This document shows positions 8,961 to 16,998 of a stretch of 64,000 nt of DNA, piece after piece; the first letter of the stretch is position 1; every line of letters starts with the position of its first letter. The translations under genes were made by a program, and so were the position numbers. The notes under the pieces were generated by a model, which worked only from the letters and a program-made list of their open reading frames with translations, ran no database searches and was not told where the DNA came from. Origin of the DNA: Polyangiaceae bacterium. Its GTDB lineage: Bacteria > Myxococcota_A > Polyangia > Polyangiales > Polyangiaceae. Where the stretch lies: the NCBI GenBank assembly GCA_019637295.1, contig JAHBVX010000001.1, forward strand, positions 37,501 to 101,500. Direction: 5' to 3'.

Positions 8961-9854
8961 GTGCCTCTCGAGGCTCTGCGCATCACCGCTGTAGGCTTGG
9001 CGATTGCAGCCGGGGTCTCCGGCTGTCACCGGGCGGAGCCGGCGCGCGCGCCGGCCCAGGAGCCCGTCACTCTCGCCGCGCCTCCGGTGGCGCCTCACGC
9101 CGAAGGCGAAGCCGAGGCAGTCGATCCGTCGGCTCCGGGTTGGCTCGGAGTGGAGCTGGGGAGTGAACCCGGAATCGCCGGCGTGTTGGTCCGCTCGGTC
9201 GTGCGCGGCTCACCCGCAGCGAGGACTGGGCTGCGCCCCGGAGACCGCATCCTCAAGATCGCGGGTGAGGCCGTGAGCGAGCCCCGGGACGTCGTGCGGC
9301 TGGTCACGGCCCACCGAGCGGGCCAGCGGGTGAGCTTGGCCGTGACCAGCGGGCCGCACCGTCGCCTGCTGGCCGTGACCCTGGGCGCGCCACCCGATGA
9401 GGACGGGGTGATGCGTCTGCACTACGTCGGTGAGCGCGCCCCGCCCCTGCGGGAGCTCGAGACGGTGCAGGGGTCCACCGCGACGACGCTGGGCGAGCTG
9501 CGCGGACGGGTCGTAGTGCTCGAGTTCTGGGCGCCGTGGTGCGTGGTGTGTCGCTTCATCGTGCCCAAGCTGAACGAGTGGCACGAGAAGTACGGAGTGC
9601 AGGGCGTCTCCGTGCTCGGCGTCACGAGCGAGTCCGTCTCGACAGCGACCTTTGGTGCGGCCCAGCTGGGCATGACGTACCCCGTCGTCTCGGATCCTTC
9701 CGGCAAGACGACGGAGGCGTACAGGGCGATGGCACTGCCCACGTTGTTCCTGCTCGACAAGCGTGGAGTCGTGCGCGACGTAGTCGTGGGCTATGATGAG
9801 GCACGCTACGTCGAGGTGGAGTCGCTCATCACGAGGATGCTCGCGGAAAACTGA
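8961..9854 (+). CDS. PDZ domain fused to a TlpA-type thioredoxin, lipoprotein
   Basis: About 297 residues from GTG 8961. A lipoprotein signal ends in 'GVSGC'. A PDZ domain follows at roughly residues 50-130 ('GWLGVELG', 'RTGLRPGDRILKI'). Then comes a TlpA/ResA-like thioredoxin domain at about 150-290 with the redox motif W-C-V-V-C near residue 192 and the cis-Pro loop 'ALPTLFLLD'. It should act as a periplasmic thiol-disulfide oxidoreductase, with the PDZ domain recruiting a peptide or partner. The stop overlaps the start of the downstream subtilase (TGATG), so PDZ-thioredoxin and protease are one operon. Upstream in-frame codons lack a signal peptide, so they were not used. Confidence 0.85.
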   Translation: MPLEALRITAVGLAIAAGVSGCHRAEPARAPAQEPVTLAAPPVAPHAEGEAEAVDPSAPGWLGVELGSEPGIAGVLVRSVVRGSPAARTGLRPGDRILKIAGEAVSEPRDVVRLVTAHRAGQRVSLAVTSGPHRRLLAVTLGAPPDEDGVMRLHYVGERAPPLRELETVQGSTATTLGELRGRVVVLEFWAPWCVVCRFIVPKLNEWHEKYGVQGVSVLGVTSESVSTATFGAAQLGMTYPVVSDPSGKTTEAYRAMALPTLFLLDKRGVVRDVVVGYDEARYVEVESLITRMLAEN

Positions 9855-12295
9855 TGCGCAAGACCTCAGCAAGCGCGATCGGGTTCGCACTCGCAGTGTC
9901 GGCAGCCAGCGCCGCGTACGCACAGGTAGACGGCGCGACATTGGCGCGTGCCGTGCTCGAGGCTCGGTCGCGCGGCGACCGTGCGTTGCCGGCGAGCGCC
10001 TTCGTTCAGGGCGCGTTGCCCGTGATGATCGAGAGCCGCGCGGGCCCACTGCCGGAAGGCGCCGTGCGGCTGAGCTCCGGCTTCGGCGCGCTGCTGGCGA
10101 CGCCCGAGCAGCTCACGGCGCTGTCCTCGGCGCGGCCTGACCTGATGCTGAGCTGGGCGCCGCCCCGCCGACCGCTCGTCAATCGCGCCACGGCCTGGGT
10201 CGGCGCGGGCGTGTTCCGCAACATCGCGGCGCTGTCCGGGCGCGGGGTGATCGTCGGCATCGTGGACACCGGCTTCGACCCGGCGCACCCGGACCTGCGC
10301 GACGAACAGGGGAGAACGCGCGTGGCATGGGCGCTCGATCTGTCGCGGCCCTCGAATGGCAAACACGAAGCCATTTCTGCGCAGTACGGCTGCCTGGGTA
10401 GCGTCGCCCCCTGCGCCGTCTACGCCGGAGTCGACATCGACGAGATGCTGGCGACGGGCTCGTCGCTGCTTCCGCGAGACGTGTACGGCCATGGCACCCA
10501 CGTCGCGTCGCTCGCAGCTGGCAACGGTCTCTCGACCGAGCCCGCGAAGTACGCAGGCATCGCGCCCGAGGCCACGTTCGTGATCGCGCGCGTCACGCGC
10601 AACGATGGGGGCTCGATCTACGATCCCGACGTGGTGCTCGCGACGCGATTCATCTTCGATCGCGCGAGCGAACTGGGCATGCCCGCGGTCGTGAACTTGA
10701 GCCTGGGCAGCGATTTCGGTGGCCACGACGGCAGCTCGCCGCTCGAGCGCGCCCTCGCCGAGCTCGTGCCCTCTGGTGAGAGCGGCCGCGCGATCGTGGT
10801 CGCGGCGGGCAACAGCGCCGGCGTGTACCGCGGCGTGGCATCGGGATACCCGGAGCCGTTCGGGATCCACACCGAGGTCCACGTCCCCCGCAGCTCCCGC
10901 GCGCGGGTGCCGGTGCTGACCCCACCCGTGGGCAAGAACCAGACGTCGGCCACAATCTACATTTGGGTCGCGTCCCGTCCGGGGGACGCGCTGCGCGTCG
11001 GAGTGGAGGACGGCAGCGACGAGCTCCTGCGGCCGCTTGGACCGGGTCAGTCGGGCAGCGTCAGCCGCTCGGGCGTCACCGCTACGGTGATCAACCAGGA
11101 GCAGACGCCCGGCAGCCCCGTGCCGCCTGGCGTCTCCGGCGCGGTGATCGTGCTCGACGGTGCGTGGCCGTCGGGCAAGACGTTCGCCGTGAGCTTGGAG
11201 GGGCACGGCACCGCGTCTCTGTGGCTCCAGAGTGAGGGAGACCTCGCGCCGGGGACGAGCCTGGGCGCGCTGTTTCCCCGGGCCACCAAGGAGGGCACCA
11301 TCGGCGTACCGGCGTCGAGCCCGGCGTTGATCGCCGTGGGAGCTACGCTCAATCGCAGCTCGTGGACCGACCGGGGGGGGACCACGGTGCAGCTGCAGAG
11401 CTTTGGGGCGGCGCCCCCCACCGAGGACTCGGCAGCGTACTTCAGTGGGGTTGGACCGAACACCTTGGGACAGATCAAGCCCGACATCAGCGCTCCAGGA
11501 GCGTTCGTGATCGGAGCGATGTCGACGCTGGCTGACCCGAGCGCCAATGGCCAGAGTGGCATGTTCGCCGGATCCGCAAGCTGCGGTGGCAGCCCTGGGT
11601 GCCTGGTGGTGGACGACCATCACGCCGTGACCAGCGGCACGTCCATGGCGGCACCGATCGTGGCCGGCGCCATCGCGCTCTTGTTCGAGCGCGATCCCAC
11701 GCTGAGTCAGCGCGAGGTGCTCGCGCTCATGCAGGCGGGAGCGCGCCGCTCGCGCGGCAATCTTGCCCTGCCTCACCAGCTCGGTCCGGGGATCCTCGAT
11801 CTGATGGGGACGCTCTCGATCCTGAACTCGGATGAATCGCCCCTCGACGGCGTGCCTACGAGCGAAGACAGCTGGATGATCGTGAGCAGCGGGTTCGCGC
11901 GGCCCGATCCGAACTGGACGCTGCAAGGCATGCTCGAGCTGCGTCGGGAGCTCGGCGTGATCGTGGACGGCTTCGACCCGGCGCGTCTCACGCTCGAGGT
12001 CTCGGGTGGACTGCTGGCAAAGCCGCTGACGCGCGTGGCTGCCGGCTTGTGGCGCTTCGAGCTGGCGGCCCCGGGTGGCTCGGGGGGCAAGTCGATGAGC
12101 GTCGTCGCCCGCTTCGACGGCCAGCTGCTGCTCGCGCGCGAGCTGCCCATCGCCGTGGACCCCTGGGTGGCCGACGGTGGAGTGCGAACCAGCGGTGGCT
12201 GCACGGCCGCCCCCGTCTCCGGCTCGAGCCTGGGCGTTGGGTGGCTCGCGCTGCTGCTGTTCTTCGCCCGCCGCCGCAGGCGAGTCAGCTCCTAG
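9854..12295 (+). CDS. Secreted S8 (subtilisin) protease with MYXO-CTERM-like tail
   Basis: An 813-residue protein with a signal peptide ending 'AASAAYAQ' and a subtilase domain. The catalytic triad is seen as Asp in 'GIVDTGFDPAHPDL' (about residue 137), His in 'GHGTHVASLAAG' (about 215) and Ser in 'GTSMAAPIVAGAIALLF' (about 596). A ~300-residue insertion between His and Ser resembles the PA/CUB-like insert of large subtilases. The C-terminus has a Cys, a hydrophobic stretch 'GVGWLALLLFFA' and then 'RRRRR', which matches the myxobacterial MYXO-CTERM surface-sorting pattern. It is translationally coupled to the PDZ-thioredoxin gene. Its last 11 bases overlap the convergent gpmI gene. Confidence 0.9.
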   Translation: MRKTSASAIGFALAVSAASAAYAQVDGATLARAVLEARSRGDRALPASAFVQGALPVMIESRAGPLPEGAVRLSSGFGALLATPEQLTALSSARPDLMLSWAPPRRPLVNRATAWVGAGVFRNIAALSGRGVIVGIVDTGFDPAHPDLRDEQGRTRVAWALDLSRPSNGKHEAISAQYGCLGSVAPCAVYAGVDIDEMLATGSSLLPRDVYGHGTHVASLAAGNGLSTEPAKYAGIAPEATFVIARVTRNDGGSIYDPDVVLATRFIFDRASELGMPAVVNLSLGSDFGGHDGSSPLERALAELVPSGESGRAIVVAAGNSAGVYRGVASGYPEPFGIHTEVHVPRSSRARVPVLTPPVGKNQTSATIYIWVASRPGDALRVGVEDGSDELLRPLGPGQSGSVSRSGVTATVINQEQTPGSPVPPGVSGAVIVLDGAWPSGKTFAVSLEGHGTASLWLQSEGDLAPGTSLGALFPRATKEGTIGVPASSPALIAVGATLNRSSWTDRGGTTVQLQSFGAAPPTEDSAAYFSGVGPNTLGQIKPDISAPGAFVIGAMSTLADPSANGQSGMFAGSASCGGSPGCLVVDDHHAVTSGTSMAAPIVAGAIALLFERDPTLSQREVLALMQAGARRSRGNLALPHQLGPGILDLMGTLSILNSDESPLDGVPTSEDSWMIVSSGFARPDPNWTLQGMLELRRELGVIVDGFDPARLTLEVSGGLLAKPLTRVAAGLWRFELAAPGGSGGKSMSVVARFDGQLLLARELPIAVDPWVADGGVRTSGGCTAAPVSGSSLGVGWLALLLFFARRRRRVSS

Positions 12296-14009
12296 CCAGC
12301 AACGACGCGCGGTAGTCGGCAGGTGGCTCGAGGCCGAGGAGCTCGAGCACCGTCGCCGCGACGTTCGACAGGCCGGGACCGTCGAGCGCGGGCTCCAGGC
12401 GCAGCGCGGCGTCGTGTCGCGGATCGAAGAGGATGAACGGTACGGGGTTGAGCGTGTGACTCGTCTTTGGGCGCAGACCGCCGGCCTCGTCCGGCTCGCC
12501 GCGTGAGTTCGTCATGTACATCTCGTCCGCGTTGCCGTGGTCCGCGGTCACGATCAAGAGCCCATCGAGCTCGCGCGTCAGCCGCACCAGGCGCGCGAGC
12601 ATGTGGTCGACCACGCTCACGGCGATGATGGCGGATTCGAGATCCCCAGTGTGGCCGACCATGTCTCCGTTGGCGTAGTTGACTCGCGCGAAGCGATGCC
12701 GTCCGCTGCGTAGCTCGCTGCACAGGATGTCGGTCACCTCGGCGGCCTTCATCCACGGCCGCTGGTCGAACGGCACGACGTCGCTTGGAACCTCGATGTA
12801 GGTCTCCAGCGGCGAGCGGCGCACTCGCGCGAGGTAGCCCCGCCCCTGCATCGTCTCGGGCTCCGCTTCGAAATAGCGTCCCTGGGCTGGGTCGTAGAAG
12901 CCCGTCGCGTTTCCGTTCCAGAAGTAGGTTACGTGGCCGTACTTCTGCGTCTCGGCGATGGCCAGCTGAGTGATCCCGGCGTGCACCAAGTACTGGCCCA
13001 GGGTGCGAGCGATCTCGGGCGGCTGGACCAGATAGCGCCGTGGGATGAGCAGGTCCCCGTCGTACTGCATCATGCCGGCGAACAGCACGGCAGGGCGGCG
13101 CTGGCGATCGAAGTGCGTGAAGACGTCGTCCTCGAAGGCGCGGCTCAGTTCGATCGCGCGATCCCCCCGAAAATTGAAGAGGACCACGCTGTCACCGTCT
13201 TCGACTGGACCCACCGGCGCCGCGTCCTCGACGACGGTAAAGGCCGGCAGGTACTGGTCGATGATTCCAGGCTCCCGCTGCCGGAGCGCTTCGATGGCGG
13301 CCCTCGCGGAGGGGAAGGCCTCTGCCCGGCCAAGCACGTGGGCCTGCCATCCCCGCTCGACGACCGACCAATCGGCCTCGTAGCGATCCATGGTCACGAC
13401 CATGCGCCCGCCGCCGGAGGCGATGCGATAGCGCTTGCCGTCTTGCCCGTCGAGCTGGGAGAGCAGCGCTTCGAGGCGATCCACGTACGCTAGAGCGGAG
13501 GTCTCCTCGACGTCGCGCCCGTCGAGCAGGGCGTGTACGTAGACCTCCCGCGCGCCCTCCGCCGCGGCCCGCTCGATCAGGGCGAACAGATGGGCGATGT
13601 GACTGTGCACGTTGCCGTCGCTGAGCAGGCCGATCAGGTGCAGCGCCCCGCCGGCTGCGCAGCGGGCCATGGCGTCGCGCCAGACGTCCCCCGCGAACAA
13701 CGCGCCCGAAGCGATCGCGCCGTCCACGAGCTTGGCCCCCTGGTCGAAGATACGCCCGCAGCCGAGCGCGTTGTGACCGACCTCGCTGTTGCCCATGTCT
13801 GCGTCCGAGGGCATGCCCACGGCGACCCCGTGTGCGGCGAGCCGAAGGTGCGAGCAGGTCTCCTGCAACTGGTCCAGGGTCTTCGTGCGCGCCAGGAAGA
13901 CGGCGTTGCCTTCGTTCGGCTGGCCGACGCCCACCCCGTCCATCACCACCAGGAGCAGCGGCCCGGGTCGGGGGCTGAAGCGCGAGCTACGTTCGAGTTG
14001 CCATGTCAC
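12285..14009 (-). CDS. gpmI: 2,3-bisphosphoglycerate-independent phosphoglycerate mutase
   Basis: A 574-residue di-manganese enzyme that interconverts 3- and 2-phosphoglycerate in glycolysis. Seen: 'LLLVVMDGVG' (metal Asp), 'DADMGNSEVGHNALG' with the phosphorylated Ser, 'LIGLLSDGNVHSH', 'ALLDGRDV', 'FNFRGDRA', and the metal site 'IVTADHGNADEM' near the C-terminus. The open frame runs far upstream, but family homology starts just after GTG 14009, and anything longer would overlap the 14071 gene. The usual length is 510-550, so the start may be slightly internal. It is convergent with the subtilase, with an 11-bp overlap. Confidence 0.93.
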   Translation of the reverse strand: MTWQLERSSRFSPRPGPLLLVVMDGVGVGQPNEGNAVFLARTKTLDQLQETCSHLRLAAHGVAVGMPSDADMGNSEVGHNALGCGRIFDQGAKLVDGAIASGALFAGDVWRDAMARCAAGGALHLIGLLSDGNVHSHIAHLFALIERAAAEGAREVYVHALLDGRDVEETSALAYVDRLEALLSQLDGQDGKRYRIASGGGRMVVTMDRYEADWSVVERGWQAHVLGRAEAFPSARAAIEALRQREPGIIDQYLPAFTVVEDAAPVGPVEDGDSVVLFNFRGDRAIELSRAFEDDVFTHFDRQRRPAVLFAGMMQYDGDLLIPRRYLVQPPEIARTLGQYLVHAGITQLAIAETQKYGHVTYFWNGNATGFYDPAQGRYFEAEPETMQGRGYLARVRRSPLETYIEVPSDVVPFDQRPWMKAAEVTDILCSELRSGRHRFARVNYANGDMVGHTGDLESAIIAVSVVDHMLARLVRLTRELDGLLIVTADHGNADEMYMTNSRGEPDEAGGLRPKTSHTLNPVPFILFDPRHDAALRLEPALDGPGLSNVAATVLELLGLEPPADYRASLLARS

Positions 14010-14070
14010 CCGTGGAGCATTCCCGTCAGCGAGGGGCGCCGCAAGTGGGACAGCTGCGGCGCGCTGGCGC

Positions 14071-15471
14071 TCAGAGCGCGGCCAAGTAGATGGTGCAGCC
14101 GTGGGGCTCGTGTGGCGCGACGTCCGGGTCGAACGGGTGCTCGAGATCCACCCCGCCGAGGTTGACCCCGACCACCAGTATCGCGGACAAACCTTCGAGT
14201 CCGACCAGGTTCTGCTCCACCTTCTGCCCGCGCTCCACGAAGGGCGCGTTGATCCGGCCGGCCTCCCGCCCATCCTGATCGATCCGCACCAGTGACCACG
14301 CGAACGTGGCCGGCGCCTCCCACTCGGCTTGAAAGCCGAGGGTGGCAGCCTCCGGGACTTTGTCGAGCGTGAGCCACACGTACACCGAGCCCGTGGGCTC
14401 GAGGGGTCGGCGCAGCGCGACACGCCGCGGCAGCGTGGAGTAGCCGAAGGTCCAGTCGAACCGCACTCGACCGAAGTCCCCCGTGTGGGCCAGCTCGGGC
14501 CAGTACGTGCCGTCGTCCCGCGCACCCAGGAAGGCGCGAGCCACCGCCATGGCGGTGAACAGCTCGGCGATGCGCCGGTGCTTGCCGTCGAAGCTGCTCC
14601 GCAGCACATCGAACACGTCGGGCTCGTTGTCCCAGCTCAGGCTCGTCGGAGGCGTCTTGGCGACGGACTGGGCGAGCATCGCCGTGGCCAATGCGCCTGG
14701 GCTGTCACGGCCGAGCGTGCGATCGAGGTACTCGAACCAGAGCGCCGAGGCGTCGCTGTACGCGCTCCGGTCGCGAGTCGCGATGCCGAGCTGCGGGTTG
14801 GACTGCAGGTCGTCGATGGCCTCCAGGTCTTGATGGGTTGGGGTGCCGACGATCCACCAGAGGTGGTTCGCGTAGGCGCGTCGGATGTGGGGCGTTGCGG
14901 CAGGGTCGAGCCTGAGCGCGATGGCCTCGGCCACACACAGCGTGGCGACCCGGGCGATGGTCGCCGCCGACCGGACGCCCAGTGTGCAGAAGCCTGACGC
15001 CCGATCGAAGCGCGACGTGTCGGGCCCCTCGTGCTGGACGTGGACGCTGTCGCCGGACGGCTCGAGGTAAGCGTCGAGGGCGTCGGTCCCGCCCCGCCCC
15101 TGATCCGGCAACGGGGCTGGCAGTCCAAGGACGAGCACGAGCTGGGACCAGGCGGTCTCGAGCGCGATCAGCGCGGCGGGTGCCTGGGAGCGGCCGGCCT
15201 CGTCGAAGTGCACACACACGGGTCGGTGGGTCGAGCAGGCCCGGTGGCGCGACCCGGGCCGGTCGGGGATCGCGCCGATCTCGGCGCCCGTCGGCAGCCA
15301 GGGATCGGTGACTCGCGGGTCCCGGGGGGTCGAGGGGCCCCCACCCGTCAGAACGCCCGGCTCGCGGAGCTTCTGGGCCCGCGCCACCGTTGCCACCGAC
15401 GCCCCAAAGCACAGCGCGAGCATCGTCAGGCCTGCGCGAAGGAGGTGCGGAGATTTGACAGCGCGTCGCAC
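14071..15471 (-). CDS. Secreted protein of unknown function
   Basis: About 466 residues from GTG 15471. A signal peptide is clear ('LTMLALCFGASVATVARA'). The mature part has four Cys in its first half ('HRACSTHRPVCVHF', 'FCTLG', 'LCVAEA') and an aromatic, beta-rich C-terminal half. No family is recognised. Runs such as 'YANHLWWIVG' and 'SALWFEYLDRTLG' in the middle recall helical secreted proteins but do not identify a fold. The start is chosen because TATAGG ends 6 nt upstream and longer versions would invade the divergent gene at 15509. It is 61 bp upstream of gpmI on the same strand. Confidence 0.72.
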   Translation of the reverse strand: MRRAVKSPHLLRAGLTMLALCFGASVATVARAQKLREPGVLTGGGPSTPRDPRVTDPWLPTGAEIGAIPDRPGSRHRACSTHRPVCVHFDEAGRSQAPAALIALETAWSQLVLVLGLPAPLPDQGRGGTDALDAYLEPSGDSVHVQHEGPDTSRFDRASGFCTLGVRSAATIARVATLCVAEAIALRLDPAATPHIRRAYANHLWWIVGTPTHQDLEAIDDLQSNPQLGIATRDRSAYSDASALWFEYLDRTLGRDSPGALATAMLAQSVAKTPPTSLSWDNEPDVFDVLRSSFDGKHRRIAELFTAMAVARAFLGARDDGTYWPELAHTGDFGRVRFDWTFGYSTLPRRVALRRPLEPTGSVYVWLTLDKVPEAATLGFQAEWEAPATFAWSLVRIDQDGREAGRINAPFVERGQKVEQNLVGLEGLSAILVVGVNLGGVDLEHPFDPDVAPHEPHGCTIYLAAL

Positions 15472-15485
15472 GACCGACCTATACT
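15455..15485 (+). promoter_or_regulatory. Sigma-70-like promoter
   Basis: A perfect TTGACA (15455-15460) and TATACT (15480-15485) are separated by 19 nt, 23 nt before ATG 15509. The spacing is 2 nt longer than ideal. The same bases read on the - strand give TATAGG, the probable -10 of the divergent gene starting at 15471. Confidence 0.65.
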
Positions 15486-15508
15486 GGCAGCCCGGCAGAG
15501 AAGTCACC

Positions 15509-16057
15509 ATGGGCACGCCGCGCTTCGACCCCTCCCACTCCGTGAAGTTCGATCTTCAGCGCGGTCACGTCGATCTGGACGGAAACCGCTTGCTGGTACC
15601 CGCCGAAGCCTTGCTCGACCTGTGTCGCGCTGCGGGCCAGGAACCCCTGGCGGATTTCGGTCGCCGAATGGGGACGGAGGTCGGCCGCCGGGTTCAGGCA
15701 CGGCTCGGGGATGCGACCGGGGCTGCGTCCATCGGGGAGATGGTCGAACACCTGGGCGGGGACGTCGCGCTCCTGGGTCTGGGCTCGCTGAGCGTGGAGC
15801 GCTGGGGCCGCGCGCTGGTGTTCGTCGTCGATGGCTCGCCCTTGGGCGCGGCGGGGGATGCGCTGCTCGGCGCCGTCCTCGAGGGTGCGCTGCAGCGCGG
15901 CCTGGGCAAGGACGTGCACGCGGTGCTGTTGGATAGACAGGACGAGCAGGCACGCTTCGCCATCCTGGGCGCGGCCGGCGCAGAGAAGGCCGAAGCGTGG
16001 TTGGGCGAGGGCGTTCGCTGGGGTGAGGTGTTGAGCCGGCTGCAGGGGGCCGCATGA
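15509..16057 (+). CDS. Small alpha/beta protein, possibly V4R-like
   Basis: A 182-residue cytosolic protein without a signal or membrane segment. The pattern of a helical start ('FGRRMGTEVGRRV'), a central beta-sheet block ('ALVFVVDGSPLG') and a terminal 'AVLLDRQDEQARFAILG' is reminiscent of V4R (4-vinyl-reductase-like, hydrophobic-ligand-binding) domains. I cannot confirm this, and no ligand residues are diagnostic. ATG 15509 has a good promoter upstream. The stop overlaps the next start by ATGA, so it is coupled to the acidic Pro-rich protein that follows. Confidence 0.75.
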   Translation: MGTPRFDPSHSVKFDLQRGHVDLDGNRLLVPAEALLDLCRAAGQEPLADFGRRMGTEVGRRVQARLGDATGAASIGEMVEHLGGDVALLGLGSLSVERWGRALVFVVDGSPLGAAGDALLGAVLEGALQRGLGKDVHAVLLDRQDEQARFAILGAAGAEKAEAWLGEGVRWGEVLSRLQGAA

Positions 16058-16938
16058 GCGCCGACCAGATCGCGAGGCTCGAGGCACTGCTCGCTCGCGT
16101 GCAGAAGAACAGCGCGCAGCCGCGCCCGGTGCGGCCTGCGCTGAGCGCGGCAGCCGCAACCGAGCCCGCGCCCGAGCCCGAGCCCGCTCACCCGGTAGAG
16201 CCAATGCTCGAGCCCGAGCCGCTCGAGCCCGTCGCCGCGGAAGAGGTCGCGATCGAGATGGCGGAGCCGGAAATCGTCAGCGAGGCGCCGGCCATCGAGA
16301 TGGGCGTGGAGAGCATCGAGGACCTCGATCTGCTCGACGACGACATCGTCGACATCACGGACACGCCATCCGCCGCGCCCGAGGCCGCCTTCGCCGCGGA
16401 AGAGCCCGAGGAGCCGCCGGCCTCCTCACGCCGTCCCCGCGCCGCTGCCAACATGACCGAAGCGCTCGAAGGAGTGGCGGACCAGCTCGATCTGGAGGGG
16501 CGGCAGATCCCGATCGTCACCCCGCCGCCCGAGTCCGGCCCGCAGGCAGCCCCGCCGGTGCCGCCCATGGTCCAGCCGCCGCCCCCGGCCGATCTGGCGC
16601 GCTCGGCGGGCATGGACGACCTGCTCGATGACCAGTTCGCTCCTCCGCTCGGCGGCCCGACGCCGGAGCAGCTCGGGGGCACCGTGGAGCTCGAGGCGGG
16701 CGGCGCGTCGCTCGAGATCGACGAGCCGGACTTCCAGGAGTCCGCTCCACCCCCGCAATCTTCGCCACGGGCCACCTCGCGGCCGCTGGTCGCACCGGAG
16801 CCCGAGCCCATCGAGGCGGAGCTGGTCGCTCGACCCATCCCGCCGCCGGATCAAGCGCCGGCGGCCTTCGCCTCGCGCAGCTTCCGGCCGGAGACCTTCA
16901 TCGAGTTGCTCGAGGCGTCGCTGTCGCTCGGGGCGTGA
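16054..16938 (+). CDS. Acidic, proline-rich low-complexity protein
   Basis: A 294-residue protein, mostly intrinsically disordered. It has an N-terminal helix (residues 1-20, 'DQIARLEALLARVQKN'), then Glu/Pro/Ala-rich sequence with E-P-E-P runs, a hydrophobic-acidic patch 'IEDLDLLDDDIVDI', and a short ordered C-terminus ('FRPETFIELLEASLSLGA'). No enzyme motif is present. The two ordered ends suggest a linker or adaptor joining two partners. It overlaps the upstream V4R-like gene by 4 bp, so the pair probably works together. Confidence 0.7.
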   Translation: MSADQIARLEALLARVQKNSAQPRPVRPALSAAAATEPAPEPEPAHPVEPMLEPEPLEPVAAEEVAIEMAEPEIVSEAPAIEMGVESIEDLDLLDDDIVDITDTPSAAPEAAFAAEEPEEPPASSRRPRAAANMTEALEGVADQLDLEGRQIPIVTPPPESGPQAAPPVPPMVQPPPPADLARSAGMDDLLDDQFAPPLGGPTPEQLGGTVELEAGGASLEIDEPDFQESAPPPQSSPRATSRPLVAPEPEPIEAELVARPIPPPDQAPAAFASRSFRPETFIELLEASLSLGA

Positions 16939-16998
16939 CGAACGCGTAGACACGCTGTCGCCCGCGTACCCCGGCACCCCCGAGCGTCTCGCCCGGGC

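Noticed and set aside
14010-14609. N-terminal extension of gpmI by 200 codons
   Set aside because: Arg/Ser/Trp-rich sequence antisense-like to, and overlapping, the 14071-15471 gene; iPGM homology begins after 14009.
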